From contig NZ_JANUXV010000001.1 in the NCBI RefSeq assembly GCF_024814355.1, positions 62,001 to 126,000 of the forward strand: DNA of 64,000 nucleotides, in the 5' to 3' direction. The notes beneath the pieces are model-generated. The model made no database searches, was not told the DNA's origin, and saw nothing but the letters and a program-made list of their open reading frames with translations. Positions 46,373 to 55,476 of this stretch are shown one piece after another. The first letter of the stretch is position 1, and the number at the start of each line of letters is the position of its first letter. The stretch comes from Gleimia sp. 6138-11-ORH1. Lineage in GTDB: Bacteria; Actinomycetota; Actinomycetes; Actinomycetales; Actinomycetaceae. The position numbers and the translations under genes were made by a program.

Positions 46373-46666
46373 ATGTCTGACGTAATTCGTTTAGAAGCTG
46401 CAGTACGCACTGATTTTGGAAAAGGATTTGCACGTCGTTGCCGTATGGCTGGCAAAGTTCCAGCTGTAATCTACGGAGCTGGCCTGGATCCTATCCACGT
46501 TGAACTACCTGGTCACGACATCTTCATGGTTGTGAAGAATAGTCGCAAAGCTACTTTAGCTATCGCATTTGATGGTAAAGAACAGCTAGCTGTGATTAAG
46601 GACGTACAGCGTCACCCAGTTCGTCGTGACATCATGCACGTAGACCTACTAGCAGTACAAAACTAA
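46373..46666 (+). CDS. rplY: Ribosomal protein bL25, short form
   Basis: A 97-residue bL25, which binds 5S rRNA in the large ribosomal subunit. The sequence LEAAVRTDFGKGFARRCRMAGKVPAVIYG and VIKDVQRHPVRRDIMHVDL matches the family well. It is the short single-domain form; the CTC-type form found in many actinobacteria has about 200 residues with a second beta domain that is absent here. It has a good AAGGAG ribosome site at 46361 and is followed by a strong terminator, so with its own promoter it is probably a single-gene unit. Confidence 0.95.
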   Translation: MSDVIRLEAAVRTDFGKGFARRCRMAGKVPAVIYGAGLDPIHVELPGHDIFMVVKNSRKATLAIAFDGKEQLAVIKDVQRHPVRRDIMHVDLLAVQN

Positions 46667-46682
46667 TAAAATAGCTGCGTTT

Positions 46683-46741
46683 ACTGAACCCGCTCCCCGT
46701 AACTGCATGAAAGTTACTATAGGGGAGCGGGTTCAGTATAT
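46683..46741 (+). terminator. Terminator of rplY
   Basis: ACTGAACCCGCTCCCC pairs with GGGGAGCGGGTTCAGT (16 bp), with an inner GTAACT/AGTTAC stem. Confidence 0.85.
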
Positions 46742-46921
46742 CTGGTATTTATACGCCTAAAATAATTGCAGTAAATCTGAGTAACGATTCCGCATCAACG
46801 GTGATATTAGTGGGAATAATCAGGTAGACTAGAAAGGCAAATGAGTTACCAATCAATGAAGAAATATTTAACATGGTTACGGTAATTCAGGGGTAATCCT
46901 TAACACTTTGTAGGAGGAAAA

Positions 46922-48001
46922 GTGAAGAATACAATGAAGTTTGGTGCTCTGGTAGCATCCGCAGCTTTAATGCTGTCTGCTTGTGGAGGGGGAACCACTC
47001 CAAGCGCCGATAATGGGGGAGCTAAGCCAGATGCCGGAAAGAAAGTTAAGGCTTGTATGGTTTCCGACGAAGGCGGTTTTGAGGATAAGTCCTTCAACCA
47101 GTCCGGATTCGAAGGCCTCAAGCGTGCTGAAAAAGAACTCGGCACCGAAATTAAGTTCACCGAATCTCACGCATCAGCTGACTATGATCCAAACATCGAA
47201 GCACTGATTTCTGACAACTGTGACATCATCATTGGCGTTGGCTACCAAATGGCAGACATCATGAAGGAAAAAGCAGCCGCTAACCCAGATGTTAAGTTCG
47301 CAATCGTTGACTTCAACTACGAAGAAAAGCCAGAAAACCTTAAGCCACTGGTATTCAACACCGCTGAAGCTTCCTACCTAGCTGGATACGTATCAGCAGG
47401 CATGACTGCTAAAGGCAAGATCGGTACTTTCTTAGGCATGAACATTCCAACCACCGCTATCTTCTCTGACGGCTTCGAAGACGGCATGAAGATGTACAAC
47501 GAAGAACACGGCACCGATGTTAAGCTCCTTGGCTGGGACAAAGCAAAACAGGACGGCATTGTTGTAGGCGGATTCTCTGACGTTCCAAAGGGACAGACCT
47601 TCTCTAACCAGCTGATCGAACAGGGCGTTGACGTTATCATGCCAGTTGCTGGACCAGTAGGTGCAGGCACCTTGGCAGCTGCACGAGAAGCAAATAACGG
47701 CACTATGGTAGTTTGGGTTGACGCTGACGGCTACAACACTCAGCCAGAATACAAAGATCTGATCCTAACCTCTGTGGTTAAGGAAATCGGTACCTCCGTA
47801 TTCGACACCATTAAGGCACTTTCCGAAGATAGCTTCTCAGGCGAAGCCTACATCGGTAACCTAAAGAATGGTGGCGTATCCTTGGCTCCATTCCACGACT
47901 TCGAGGACAAGGTTCCTGCTGAAGTTAAGGAAGGCGTTAAGAAGCTAGAAGAAAAGATCAAGAACGGCGAAATCAAGGTTGAATCCAAAAACCAACCCTG
48001 A
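46922..48001 (+). CDS. BMP-family nucleoside-binding lipoprotein
   Basis: A 359-residue lipoprotein of the BmpA/PnrA family, the extracellular nucleoside receptor of a NupAPQ-type ABC importer. The signal peptide ends in a lipobox (LMLSAC, Cys about 21). The mature protein shows VSDEGGFEDKSFNQSGFEGLKRAEKE, conserved in nucleoside-binding BMP proteins, DIIIGVGYQMAD, FLGMNIPTTAIFSDGFEDGM, and VWVDADGYN. The start is GTG at 46922 after AGGAGG. It heads the transporter operon (receptor, ATPase, two permeases). A strong hairpin after it probably lets the receptor be made in excess over the membrane parts. Confidence 0.94.
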   Translation: MKNTMKFGALVASAALMLSACGGGTTPSADNGGAKPDAGKKVKACMVSDEGGFEDKSFNQSGFEGLKRAEKELGTEIKFTESHASADYDPNIEALISDNCDIIIGVGYQMADIMKEKAAANPDVKFAIVDFNYEEKPENLKPLVFNTAEASYLAGYVSAGMTAKGKIGTFLGMNIPTTAIFSDGFEDGMKMYNEEHGTDVKLLGWDKAKQDGIVVGGFSDVPKGQTFSNQLIEQGVDVIMPVAGPVGAGTLAAAREANNGTMVVWVDADGYNTQPEYKDLILTSVVKEIGTSVFDTIKALSEDSFSGEAYIGNLKNGGVSLAPFHDFEDKVPAEVKEGVKKLEEKIKNGEIKVESKNQP

Positions 48002-48019
48002 TAATTGATCTATCCTGGT

Positions 48020-48059
48020 GAGTAAGGTCCGAACCGACGAGTCGGCTCGGACCTTACTC
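48020..48059 (+). terminator. Hairpin between receptor and ATPase genes (attenuator)
   Basis: GAGTAAGGTCCGA pairs with TCGGACCTTACTC, with an inner CCGAC/GTCGG stem. There is no U-run, so partial termination or mRNA 3'-end protection is likelier than a full stop. Confidence 0.65.
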
Positions 48060-48086
48060 CATATCTAAATAAGAATAGGACACGAC

Positions 48087-49643
48087 GTGAAACTCGAACT
48101 AAGAGGAATCACCAAGGTTTTCGGTCCGCTAGTCGCAAACGATCATATCGACCTAACAGTTGAGCCAGGAGAAATCCATGCCCTATTAGGTGAAAACGGC
48201 GCCGGTAAGTCGACCTTGATGAACGTACTATATGGTCTTTACCAGCCTAACGATGGTGAAATTCTGATCAACGATGAACCGGTAACATTTAAAGGTCCTG
48301 GCGACGCTGTAGCCGCTGGGATTGGAATGGTTCACCAGCACTTTATGCTGGTGCCAGTTTTCACAGTCGCAGAATCTGTAGCATTAGGATATGAACCGAC
48401 CAACGTTGCGGGAATTATCAAACATAAAGAAGCAGCTGCCCTGGTTGAAAAGCTTTCAAAGAAATTTGGTTTCGATATTGACCCGCAAGCAAAAATTGCT
48501 GACTTGCCTGTTGGCGCACAGCAGCGCGTTGAAATCATTAAAGCACTTTCTCGAGATGCAGAAGTTCTCATCTTAGATGAGCCCACCGCAGTGCTCACCC
48601 CCCAAGAAACCGATGAACTTATGGAAATCATGCTGCAACTTAAAGCGGCCGGCACCTCCATTGTTTTCATCACTCACAAACTCCGTGAAGTTCGCGCAGT
48701 TGCTGACCGCATTACCGTAATCCGGCGCGGCAAAGTGGTTGGCGAAGCCAGCCCCACCTCAACCGAAAAAGAACTCGCGTCACTCATGGTAGGTCGTCCA
48801 GTTAATCTGGGGGTTGATAAAGATGAACCAGAACTAGGTGAAGTTGGTCTTTCCGTAAAAAACCTTTCCGTCCTTTCAGAAACCGGACAGCTACTTTTGG
48901 ATCACATCGATTTAGATGTAAAACGTGGTGAAATTGTCTGTGTCGCCGGGGTACAGGGAAATGGGCAGACAGAACTGGCAGCTTCTATCCTCGGGGCGAT
49001 TGAACCTAACTCAGGAGAAATCACTCTGGGCGGTAACAAAGTAGACGGACTAAATATCAAACAGCGTCTGCGCTCAGGACTGGGATTTGTTCCCGAAGAC
49101 AGACAAACTGAAGGTATGGTAGGTTCATTCTCAATCGCAGAGAACATGATTCTGGACCTATACGATCAGAAACCATTCGCTAAAGGCATCAATATGCGTC
49201 CAACGGTGATCGCAGAAAATGCTGAAAAACGTCGCGAAGAATTTGACGTCCGGGTTACCTCAGTTCACGATCCTATTTCTACTCTGTCCGGTGGTAACGC
49301 CCAGAAAGCGATTTTGGCACGTGAACTATCTCGTCCCCTAACCGCATTAGTGGCATCCCAACCCACGCGTGGTTTGGATGTAGGTTCTATCGAATTCGTC
49401 TACAAACGAATCGTCGAAGAACGTGACAACGGCACCGCAGTCCTGGTTATTTCCACTGAATTAGATGAAGTCGATGCTTTAGCTGACCGCATTGCTGTGA
49501 TGTATCGCGGACGCATTGTGGGAATCGTTCCTGCCGGCACTCCACGTGCCGTGCTGGGACTAATGATGGCGGGGGTACCTTTAGAAGAAGCCCAGGCTCA
49601 GGCAGCTACTAATTCGACTCAGTTGGAGGCTACTGATGAGTAA
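48087..49643 (+). CDS. Nucleoside ABC importer, ATP-binding protein (NupA type)
   Basis: A 518-residue protein with two fused ABC ATPase domains, the layout of sugar and nucleoside importers (RbsA/NupA class). Domain 1: LLGENGAGKST (about 35), Q-loop MVHQHFMLVP, VGAQQRVEIIKAL as signature region, LILDEPTAVLTP. Domain 2: VAGVQGNGQTELA (Walker A variant normal for this class), FVPEDRQTEGMVGSFS, LSGGNAQKAILAREL, and ASQPTRGLDVGS. Starts at GTG (48087) after AGGA. Its end overlaps the first permease gene by 8 bases. With the BMP lipoprotein and two permeases it should import purine and pyrimidine nucleosides, fitting the catabolic genes downstream. Confidence 0.94.
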   Translation: MKLELRGITKVFGPLVANDHIDLTVEPGEIHALLGENGAGKSTLMNVLYGLYQPNDGEILINDEPVTFKGPGDAVAAGIGMVHQHFMLVPVFTVAESVALGYEPTNVAGIIKHKEAAALVEKLSKKFGFDIDPQAKIADLPVGAQQRVEIIKALSRDAEVLILDEPTAVLTPQETDELMEIMLQLKAAGTSIVFITHKLREVRAVADRITVIRRGKVVGEASPTSTEKELASLMVGRPVNLGVDKDEPELGEVGLSVKNLSVLSETGQLLLDHIDLDVKRGEIVCVAGVQGNGQTELAASILGAIEPNSGEITLGGNKVDGLNIKQRLRSGLGFVPEDRQTEGMVGSFSIAENMILDLYDQKPFAKGINMRPTVIAENAEKRREEFDVRVTSVHDPISTLSGGNAQKAILARELSRPLTALVASQPTRGLDVGSIEFVYKRIVEERDNGTAVLVISTELDEVDALADRIAVMYRGRIVGIVPAGTPRAVLGLMMAGVPLEEAQAQAATNSTQLEATDE

Positions 49644-50844
49644 CGAAACTAAGAATCTTCCCGTCGCGCAAAAGATCCTTAAGCGCATCTTTGGGATGAA
49701 CACCCTCACCATCATTGGGGCGATCATTGCCTCACTGCTAATCGGCGCACTTATCGTCGTGATCTTCGATAAAGACGTACAAACCGCTGCCGCTTCATTT
49801 ACAACCAACCCAAGCGCTTTTTTTGCCGAGGTTGGGAATTCTCTCCAAGGGTTCTTCAGTTCACTCTTTAGAGGTTCCATCTACGACTACAATGCGCGTA
49901 ACTCAACTCGTGCGATTAAGCCACTATTTGAAACGCTGACCCGTGCGGTACCACTAATCATCGCCGGTTTAGCTATCACCGTTGCTTTCCGCGCAGGCCT
50001 GTTCAACATCGGTGTACAGGGCCAGCTATCGATGGGAGCTATCTTCGCCACCATCGCGGGAATACACCTAAACCTTCCCTACGGGATTCACCTACTAGTA
50101 GCAGTACTTGCCGCTATCGCTGGTGGTATGCTCTGGGGTGCTATTCCCGGTTTCTTAAAGGCAAAACTGGGAGCTAACGAAGTTATCGTCACCATTATGA
50201 TGAACGCGGTAACCATTCAACTTTTGGCATTCCTCCTCAGACAAGAATTCCTAATCGGAGGTGGAACACAAGGTAAATCGCAAATGATTCAAGACACGGC
50301 TGCCTATCCACGCCTTTTAGGAGACGTGCTGCGCCTAGACTTCTCAATCATTGTGGCACTTCTTGCCGCAGCCTTTGTCTGGTGGCTATTAGAACGGTCT
50401 ACCTTCGGATTCGAACTACGCGCAGTTGGGGCTAACCCAGATGCAGCCCGCACCGCGGGAATGTCAGTTCCCCGGGTAATCCTCTTAACCATGGCTATCT
50501 CAGGTGCGCTAGCAGGTCTAGCTGGAACCGCCCCAGTCCTGGGAACCGAACGCTTCTTAGCGAACTCATCCGCCGGATCATTCGGCTTCGACGCTATCAC
50601 CGTGGCACTACTTGGTAAAGCTACCCCACTGGGAACAGTTTTAGCAGGTATCCTCTTTGGGGCACTTTCTGCCGGTTCTTCAACGATGCAAGCCGCCGCT
50701 GGTATTCCGGTAGATATCGTGCAAATTACTCAGGCGGTAATCGTACTGTTGATTGCTGCTTCTGAAGCTGTGCGCTACTACCAAGCAAAACGAAAAGTAG
50801 CTCAAGCAGCAACCGCTAATACCGTGAAAGGAGCAGAAAAGTGA
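49636..50844 (+). CDS. Nucleoside ABC importer permease (NupP type)
   Basis: A 402-residue membrane subunit of the BPD_transp_2 family with about nine to ten helices after a cytoplasmic N-terminus and an extracellular loop (about 45-100). The family loop reads ALRAVGANPDAARTAGMSVPRV-like sequence at about 260-280 (ELRAVGANPDAARTAG). VAFRAGLFNIGVQGQLSMGA is the typical region of the nucleoside/BMP branch. It overlaps the ATPase gene by 8 bases and the next permease by 4 (GTGA), so the four-gene importer is made as one unit. Confidence 0.93.
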   Translation: MSNETKNLPVAQKILKRIFGMNTLTIIGAIIASLLIGALIVVIFDKDVQTAAASFTTNPSAFFAEVGNSLQGFFSSLFRGSIYDYNARNSTRAIKPLFETLTRAVPLIIAGLAITVAFRAGLFNIGVQGQLSMGAIFATIAGIHLNLPYGIHLLVAVLAAIAGGMLWGAIPGFLKAKLGANEVIVTIMMNAVTIQLLAFLLRQEFLIGGGTQGKSQMIQDTAAYPRLLGDVLRLDFSIIVALLAAAFVWWLLERSTFGFELRAVGANPDAARTAGMSVPRVILLTMAISGALAGLAGTAPVLGTERFLANSSAGSFGFDAITVALLGKATPLGTVLAGILFGALSAGSSTMQAAAGIPVDIVQITQAVIVLLIAASEAVRYYQAKRKVAQAATANTVKGAEK

Positions 50845-52109
50845 GTGCAGAAACTATGCAAAACACAGTGGACGTGCGTAAGAAAATTGAATTACGCGAC
50901 CCAATCACTGCTTCAGTGATGACGGTATTGACATTCCTCATCATGTTACGTTCCTCAGGAACTTCTAACATTACGTGGAGCGGCGCAACCAGCTGGTTTG
51001 ATATTCCCGAAACACATCTGCCAGCCCGCCCATTTACCATCGCCATGTTCCTAATCGCAGCCGTATTAACTGCCTTCATCTGGATGAAAGCAGTAAACCG
51101 CAAGCCGATTAACGGATGGTTCCTGGTGGGAGTTTCCCTAGCTTTCGTACTGGGATTCCTGGCCTTTACAGTAGCTGGAAAAGCAGACGCACACCTACCT
51201 ATGATTGCACTGCTCACCGGTGGTCTCACCTTCGCAATCCCCCTGGTATTTGGGTCTCTTTCTGGCGTAGTTTGCGAACGCTCAGGAATTATCAACATTG
51301 CAATTGAAGGGCAGCTACTCTTTGGAGCCTTCCTGGGCGCACTGGTAGCCACCCTCACTTCTAACGTATATGCAGGCTTATTTGGAGCAATGGTTGCGGG
51401 CATGCTAGTAGCCGTCCTCTTAGCACTGTTTACTATCAACTTCCGTACCGACCACATCATTGTGGGCGTGGTGCTGAATATGCTGGTACTGGGCTTAACC
51501 TCATTCCTGTTCTCAACTATTCTCACAGAGGATAACGGAGCTTTGAATAAGGTTAATATCCTACCAAAACTACCTATCCCAGTTTTAGCTGACATCCCAG
51601 TTTTCGGGCCAATCTTCTTCGATCACAATGTTTTGGTTTACCTGATGTTTATCGTAGTGATTGCCATGCAGTTCCTGGTCTTTAACTCCCGTTGGGGTTT
51701 GCGGATGCGCGCCTGTGGTGAACATCCAAAAGCAGCTGACACCGTGGGGATCAAAGTTAATCGCACCCGCTGGCAAAACGTTTTAATCGGCGGAGCTTTA
51801 GCTGGTTTAGGTGGCGCATTCTTCACCCTATCCCAAGGGTTGGCTTTCTCTAAAGATATGACTTCCGGAGCTGGCTTCATCGCCTTGGCAGCAATGATCC
51901 TGGGACGCTGGAACCCACGCGGTGCCTTCGCCGCAGCCTTGCTGTTTGGCTTTGCTACCAACCTGGGGATCACCATGCAGACCGTTAAAGCGGATCTACC
52001 GGCAGAATTCCTGCTGATGATCCCTTACGTCATCACCATTTTAGCGGTGGCTGGTTTCGTTGGAGCCGTGCGAGCCCCAGCAGCAGAAGGAAAGCCATAT
52101 CCGGCTTAA
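50841..52109 (+). CDS. Nucleoside ABC importer permease (NupQ type)
   Basis: A 422-residue second permease of the importer, same family as its neighbour. It shows VVCERSGIINIAIEGQLLFGAFLGA (matching the VxxRxGxxNIGxxGQ pattern of the partner) and RMRACGEHPKAADTVGIKVNR. About ten hydrophobic segments are present, including three at the N-terminus before the conserved core. It starts at GTG (50841) overlapping the upstream stop, with AAAGGAG as ribosome site. A terminator hairpin follows, then the salvage genes. Confidence 0.93.
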   Translation: MSAETMQNTVDVRKKIELRDPITASVMTVLTFLIMLRSSGTSNITWSGATSWFDIPETHLPARPFTIAMFLIAAVLTAFIWMKAVNRKPINGWFLVGVSLAFVLGFLAFTVAGKADAHLPMIALLTGGLTFAIPLVFGSLSGVVCERSGIINIAIEGQLLFGAFLGALVATLTSNVYAGLFGAMVAGMLVAVLLALFTINFRTDHIIVGVVLNMLVLGLTSFLFSTILTEDNGALNKVNILPKLPIPVLADIPVFGPIFFDHNVLVYLMFIVVIAMQFLVFNSRWGLRMRACGEHPKAADTVGIKVNRTRWQNVLIGGALAGLGGAFFTLSQGLAFSKDMTSGAGFIALAAMILGRWNPRGAFAAALLFGFATNLGITMQTVKADLPAEFLLMIPYVITILAVAGFVGAVRAPAAEGKPYPA

Positions 52110-52153
52110 ACCGCTGTTAAGAGCATTTAGTTACCTGATAAACTAAATAGACA

Positions 52154-52187
52154 TTAGTGTGAGGGCATGAAAATGCCCTCACACTAA
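52154..52187 (+). terminator. Terminator of the nucleoside importer operon
   Basis: TTAGTGTGAGGGCAT and ATGCCCTCACACTAA form a perfect 15-bp stem with loop GAAA. Confidence 0.85.
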
Positions 52188-52224
52188 ATTAGAAACAGGC
52201 AATTCAGAAATTGAAAGGACTCCC

Positions 52225-52662
52225 ATGGCGGTAGAAATCAATGAAGAAACCTGGAAAATACTGCACCAACATGCAGTGGATGCCATGCGAAAAGCATACG
52301 CCCCCTATTCAAACTATCCTGTCGGAGTAGCAGCTTTAGTTGATGACGGTCGTATTGTTACGGGCTGCAACGTAGAGAACGCTAGTTTCGGACTCACCCT
52401 ATGCGCCGAATGTGGCATGGTCTCTGAACTAATAAAAACCGGGGGAGGGCAACTCAAAGCCTTTACCTGTGTCAACGCCCTCGAAGAAATCCTAATTCCG
52501 TGCGGACGCTGCCGCCAACTACTTTATGAACACGGCGGACCACAGTTGCAGCTAATGATGCCTGCTGGAATAAAACTAATGAGTGAGGTTCTTCCCGAAG
52601 CCTTTGGACCCGACTATTTAACCGAAATAGCAACCAAACTAAAAACTACTCCCAATATCTAA
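52225..52662 (+). CDS. cdd: Cytidine deaminase
   Basis: A 145-residue zinc-dependent deaminase converting (deoxy)cytidine to (deoxy)uridine. The zinc site is complete: CAE within TLCAECGMV and PCGRC within IPCGRCRQLL. Substrate-binding residues appear in AYAPYSNYPVGVAALVDDG and GCNVENASFG. The length is typical of the small homotetrameric bacterial form. The ATG follows AAAGGA. It opens the pyrimidine salvage run cdd-deoA-deoC, with only 22 bases to deoA. Confidence 0.96.
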   Translation: MAVEINEETWKILHQHAVDAMRKAYAPYSNYPVGVAALVDDGRIVTGCNVENASFGLTLCAECGMVSELIKTGGGQLKAFTCVNALEEILIPCGRCRQLLYEHGGPQLQLMMPAGIKLMSEVLPEAFGPDYLTEIATKLKTTPNI

Positions 52663-52684
52663 AACTAGATAGTAAAGAGAGAAA

Positions 52685-53986
52685 ATGATGACTGAAAAAT
52701 ACGACGTAGTAGATATTATTCGCATAAAACGTGACGGAAATACTTTAAGCCAACCCGAAATAGACTGGGTAATCGACGCATACACGCGCGGAGTAGTTGG
52801 TGACGAACAGATGGCTGCCCTGGCCATGGCAATCTTTATCCGCGGAATGAACCCCACCGAAATCAGCCAATGGACACAGGCAATGATTAACTCCGGTGAA
52901 ACCATGGATTTTTCCAGCCTGCCTCGCCCCACCGCAGACAAACACTCAACCGGGGGAGTAGGAGACAAAATTACCCTGCCCCTAGCCCCTTTAGTTGCAG
53001 TATTTGACGTAGCTGTCCCCCAACTATCCGGACGCGGACTGGGACATACCGGAGGTACTCTAGACAAACTAGAATCCATCCCCGGCTGGCAAGCTGAAAT
53101 CTCTAATGAAAAAATCATGGAAATGTTAGGAACCGGCCCCGGAGCAGTAATCTGCGCGGCCGGCGCTGGCCTGGCTCCAGCCGATAAAAAACTCTACGCG
53201 CTTCGTGACATCACCTCAACCGTAGACTGTGTACCCCTGATTTCCTCATCGATCATGAGTAAGAAAATCGCGGAAGGAACCGGCTCCTTAGTACTTGACG
53301 TGAAAGTCGGCTCCGGCGCTTTCATGAAAGACCTCAGCAAAGCTCGGGAACTTGCCGAAGCCATGGTGAATATCGGAGCAGACCATAAACTACCCACAGT
53401 AGCCGTCCTTACAGATATGTCCACTCCACTGGGACTCACTGTTGGAAACGCCCTGGAAGTGCGCGAATCAGTGGAAGTTCTAGCCGGTGGCGGCCCCGCC
53501 GACGTAGTTGAATTAACTGTGACCCTGGCACGGGAAATGCTGGCTGCTTCAGGTAAAAAAGATGTAGACGTCGAAGCTGCCCTAAAAGACGGTCGAGCTA
53601 TGGACCGGTGGAACCAGATGATCCGCGCCCAGGGCGGAGACCCAACTGCGCCGCTGCCAGTAGCAGAGCACACCCATCAAGTATTAGCCGAAGCAGACGG
53701 TTACTTAACTGAGTTGGATGCGCTTTCCGTGGGGGTAGCCTCTTGGCGCTTAGGGGCAGGACGTGCTTCTAAAGACGAAAAAGTCCAGGCAGAAGCGGGG
53801 ATTGAACTACACGCGAAAATCGGTGACCCAGTGCGTAAAGGACAGCCACTAATGACTTTACATACGCAAACACCAGCTCGTTTTGAACGTGCCTTAGAAT
53901 CCCTCGCAGGCGGATATGCGATTGGAACACAAGCTCCGCGCCCACGCGAATCAGTGGTATTAGATCGAATTGCCAATAACCTGTAA
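52685..53986 (+). CDS. deoA: Thymidine/pyrimidine-nucleoside phosphorylase
   Basis: A 433-residue phosphorylase that splits thymidine and deoxyuridine to base and deoxyribose-1-phosphate. The family signature SGRGLGHTGGTLDKLESIPG is present, as are the phosphate-binding DKHSTGGVGDK and SSSIMSKKIAEGTGSLVLDVKVGSGAF. The C-terminal small domain is complete. I use thymidine phosphorylase (deoA); a broader pyrimidine-nucleoside phosphorylase (pdp) is equally possible. ATGATG at the start leaves two options; AGAGAG is the ribosome site. It lies between cdd and deoC, which process its substrates and product. Confidence 0.95.
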   Translation: MMTEKYDVVDIIRIKRDGNTLSQPEIDWVIDAYTRGVVGDEQMAALAMAIFIRGMNPTEISQWTQAMINSGETMDFSSLPRPTADKHSTGGVGDKITLPLAPLVAVFDVAVPQLSGRGLGHTGGTLDKLESIPGWQAEISNEKIMEMLGTGPGAVICAAGAGLAPADKKLYALRDITSTVDCVPLISSSIMSKKIAEGTGSLVLDVKVGSGAFMKDLSKARELAEAMVNIGADHKLPTVAVLTDMSTPLGLTVGNALEVRESVEVLAGGGPADVVELTVTLAREMLAASGKKDVDVEAALKDGRAMDRWNQMIRAQGGDPTAPLPVAEHTHQVLAEADGYLTELDALSVGVASWRLGAGRASKDEKVQAEAGIELHAKIGDPVRKGQPLMTLHTQTPARFERALESLAGGYAIGTQAPRPRESVVLDRIANNL

Positions 53987-54019
53987 GCTGAAAACAAAAC
54001 TCAATCTCAAGGAGAAATT

Positions 54020-54667
54020 GTGAATAAAAACGAAGTAGCTAAACTAATCGACCACACTATTTTGAAGCCAGAAACCACTGCAGCTGATGTGGAACGAATC
54101 ATCACTGAAGCCGCTGAACTGGGTACCTTCTCAGTTTGCGTCAGCCCAAATCAGCTTCCCGTTCAAGTGCCGGAACACGTTGCGGTAGCAACTGTTTGCG
54201 GGTTCCCCTCCGGCGCCCACCACAAGGAAGTTAAAGCTGCTGAAGCCGCTCAATCAGTTGCTTTGGGAGCTGACGAAGTGGATATGGTCGTAAACCTGAA
54301 ACTGGTTAAAGAAGGCAAATGGGATGAAGTTGAAGCAGACATTAAGGCTGTGCGCGACGCTATCCCCGGTGCCCTGCTAAAGGTGATTATCGAATCAGCA
54401 GCCCTCACTGACGAAGAGATTGTTGCCTGCTGTGAAGCATCGGAACGAGCCGGAGCAGACTTTGTGAAAACTTCTACCGGTTTCCACCCTGCTGGAGGTG
54501 CTTCCGTACACGCAGTTGCACTTATGCGCGCCACTGTGCAAGACCGGTTGGGTGTGAAAGCCTCCGGGGGGATCCGCACCGCTGCTGATGCGCTGGCAAT
54601 GATTGAAGCTGGCGCAAACCGGTTAGGTTTATCTGCTTCCGCAGCTATCTTAGCGGAAATGAATTAA
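54020..54667 (+). CDS. deoC: Deoxyribose-phosphate aldolase
   Basis: A 215-residue class I aldolase splitting 2-deoxyribose-5-phosphate into acetaldehyde and glyceraldehyde-3-phosphate. It has [12 protein letters not shown] at the N-terminus, the Schiff-base Lys in [15 protein letters not shown] (about 153), and the second Lys in [14 protein letters not shown] (about 182). Starts at GTG (54020) after AAGGAG. It completes the deoxynucleoside breakdown route; the mutase needed to make deoxyribose-5-phosphate from deoxyribose-1-phosphate could be the protein encoded at 55477-57162. A terminator follows. Confidence 0.96.
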   Translation: MNKNEVAKLIDHTILKPETTAADVERIITEAAELGTFSVCVSPNQLPVQVPEHVAVATVCGFPSGAHHKEVKAAEAAQSVALGADEVDMVVNLKLVKEGKWDEVEADIKAVRDAIPGALLKVIIESAALTDEEIVACCEASERAGADFVKTSTGFHPAGGASVHAVALMRATVQDRLGVKASGGIRTAADALAMIEAGANRLGLSASAAILAEMN

Positions 54668-54680
54668 GCAGAGATTCTCG

Positions 54681-54720
54681 AGGGCGGTCTGTCGAATGAA
54701 GATTTGGCAGACCGCCCTTT
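54681..54720 (+). terminator. Terminator of the cdd-deoA-deoC operon
   Basis: AGGGCGGTCTG pairs with CAGACCGCCCT followed by TTT. The left arm overlaps a CGAGGGCG motif (54679-54686). Confidence 0.8.
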
Positions 54721-54742
54721 AGAATGAGACTGAGGAGGACAG

Positions 54743-55387
54743 ATGATAGTAGTCGGTGGAATGATTGGCGCAGGAAAAACTACTATTTCCACGCTTTTAG
54801 CAAAGGAACTGGGATACGACGTAATCTGCGAAAAAGTAGATGAATCTATAGTGCTACCACTGTTTTACACTTCTACAGAAGAAGAACGAATCAAACACCG
54901 CTACCCATTTTTACTCCAACTAGAGTTCTTAAACGCAAGGTTTTCTTCCATTAAAGAGGGGCTACGTAACCACGGGCGCCGCACTGTAATGGACCGTAGT
55001 ATCTATGAAGACTGGTATTTTGCACACGTAAACCACCAGCTGGGTGGAATCAGTGATCTGGAAATGAAAATCTATTCAGACCTGCTAAACAACATGATGC
55101 AAGAAATCGCAGAAATCCCCTCAAAAGCCCCGGATTTATTCATTTACCTACATGCAGATTTTGAGATTATTTTAGAAAGAATCGCGCAACGGGGTAGAGA
55201 ATTTGAACAGGGAAAAGAACTCACTGCCTATTACCGGCGTCTGTGGGAAGGCTATGACGACTGGGTAATCAACTGCTACGACGAATCGGAAGTATTAGAA
55301 ATAAACATCGGTGAAGTTGATTTATTAAATGACTTAACTGCGCGGAAAGAAATTCTCACTAAAATCCGCAGTTACCTTAAAGCCTAA
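54743..55387 (+). CDS. Deoxynucleoside kinase
   Basis: A 214-residue kinase of the deoxyadenosine/deoxyguanosine/dNK family, which makes dNMPs from deoxynucleosides. It shows the P-loop GGMIGAGKTT at the N-terminus, the DRS motif in VMDRSIYEDWYF (about 94-105), and the LID arginines in ERIAQRGREFEQ (about 150-161). Length fits the family. It follows AGGAGG and is a single-gene unit between terminators. Such kinases are not universal in actinobacteria; here it balances the breakdown enzymes next door by saving imported deoxynucleosides for DNA. Which base it prefers cannot be told. Confidence 0.92.
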   Translation: MIVVGGMIGAGKTTISTLLAKELGYDVICEKVDESIVLPLFYTSTEEERIKHRYPFLLQLEFLNARFSSIKEGLRNHGRRTVMDRSIYEDWYFAHVNHQLGGISDLEMKIYSDLLNNMMQEIAEIPSKAPDLFIYLHADFEIILERIAQRGREFEQGKELTAYYRRLWEGYDDWVINCYDESEVLEINIGEVDLLNDLTARKEILTKIRSYLKA

Positions 55388-55427
55388 ACAGGTAACAAAA
55401 ACGGTAGACACTGGAGACAGATAATAA

Positions 55428-55468
55428 AGTGGGTGGTGGGTAGCTTTTACTACCCACCACCCACTTAG
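55428..55468. terminator. Bidirectional terminator
   Basis: A perfect 17-bp stem (AAGTGGGTGGTGGGTAG and complement) between the convergent kinase and mutase genes. Confidence 0.9.
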
Positions 55469-55476
55469 TAGTCTAC

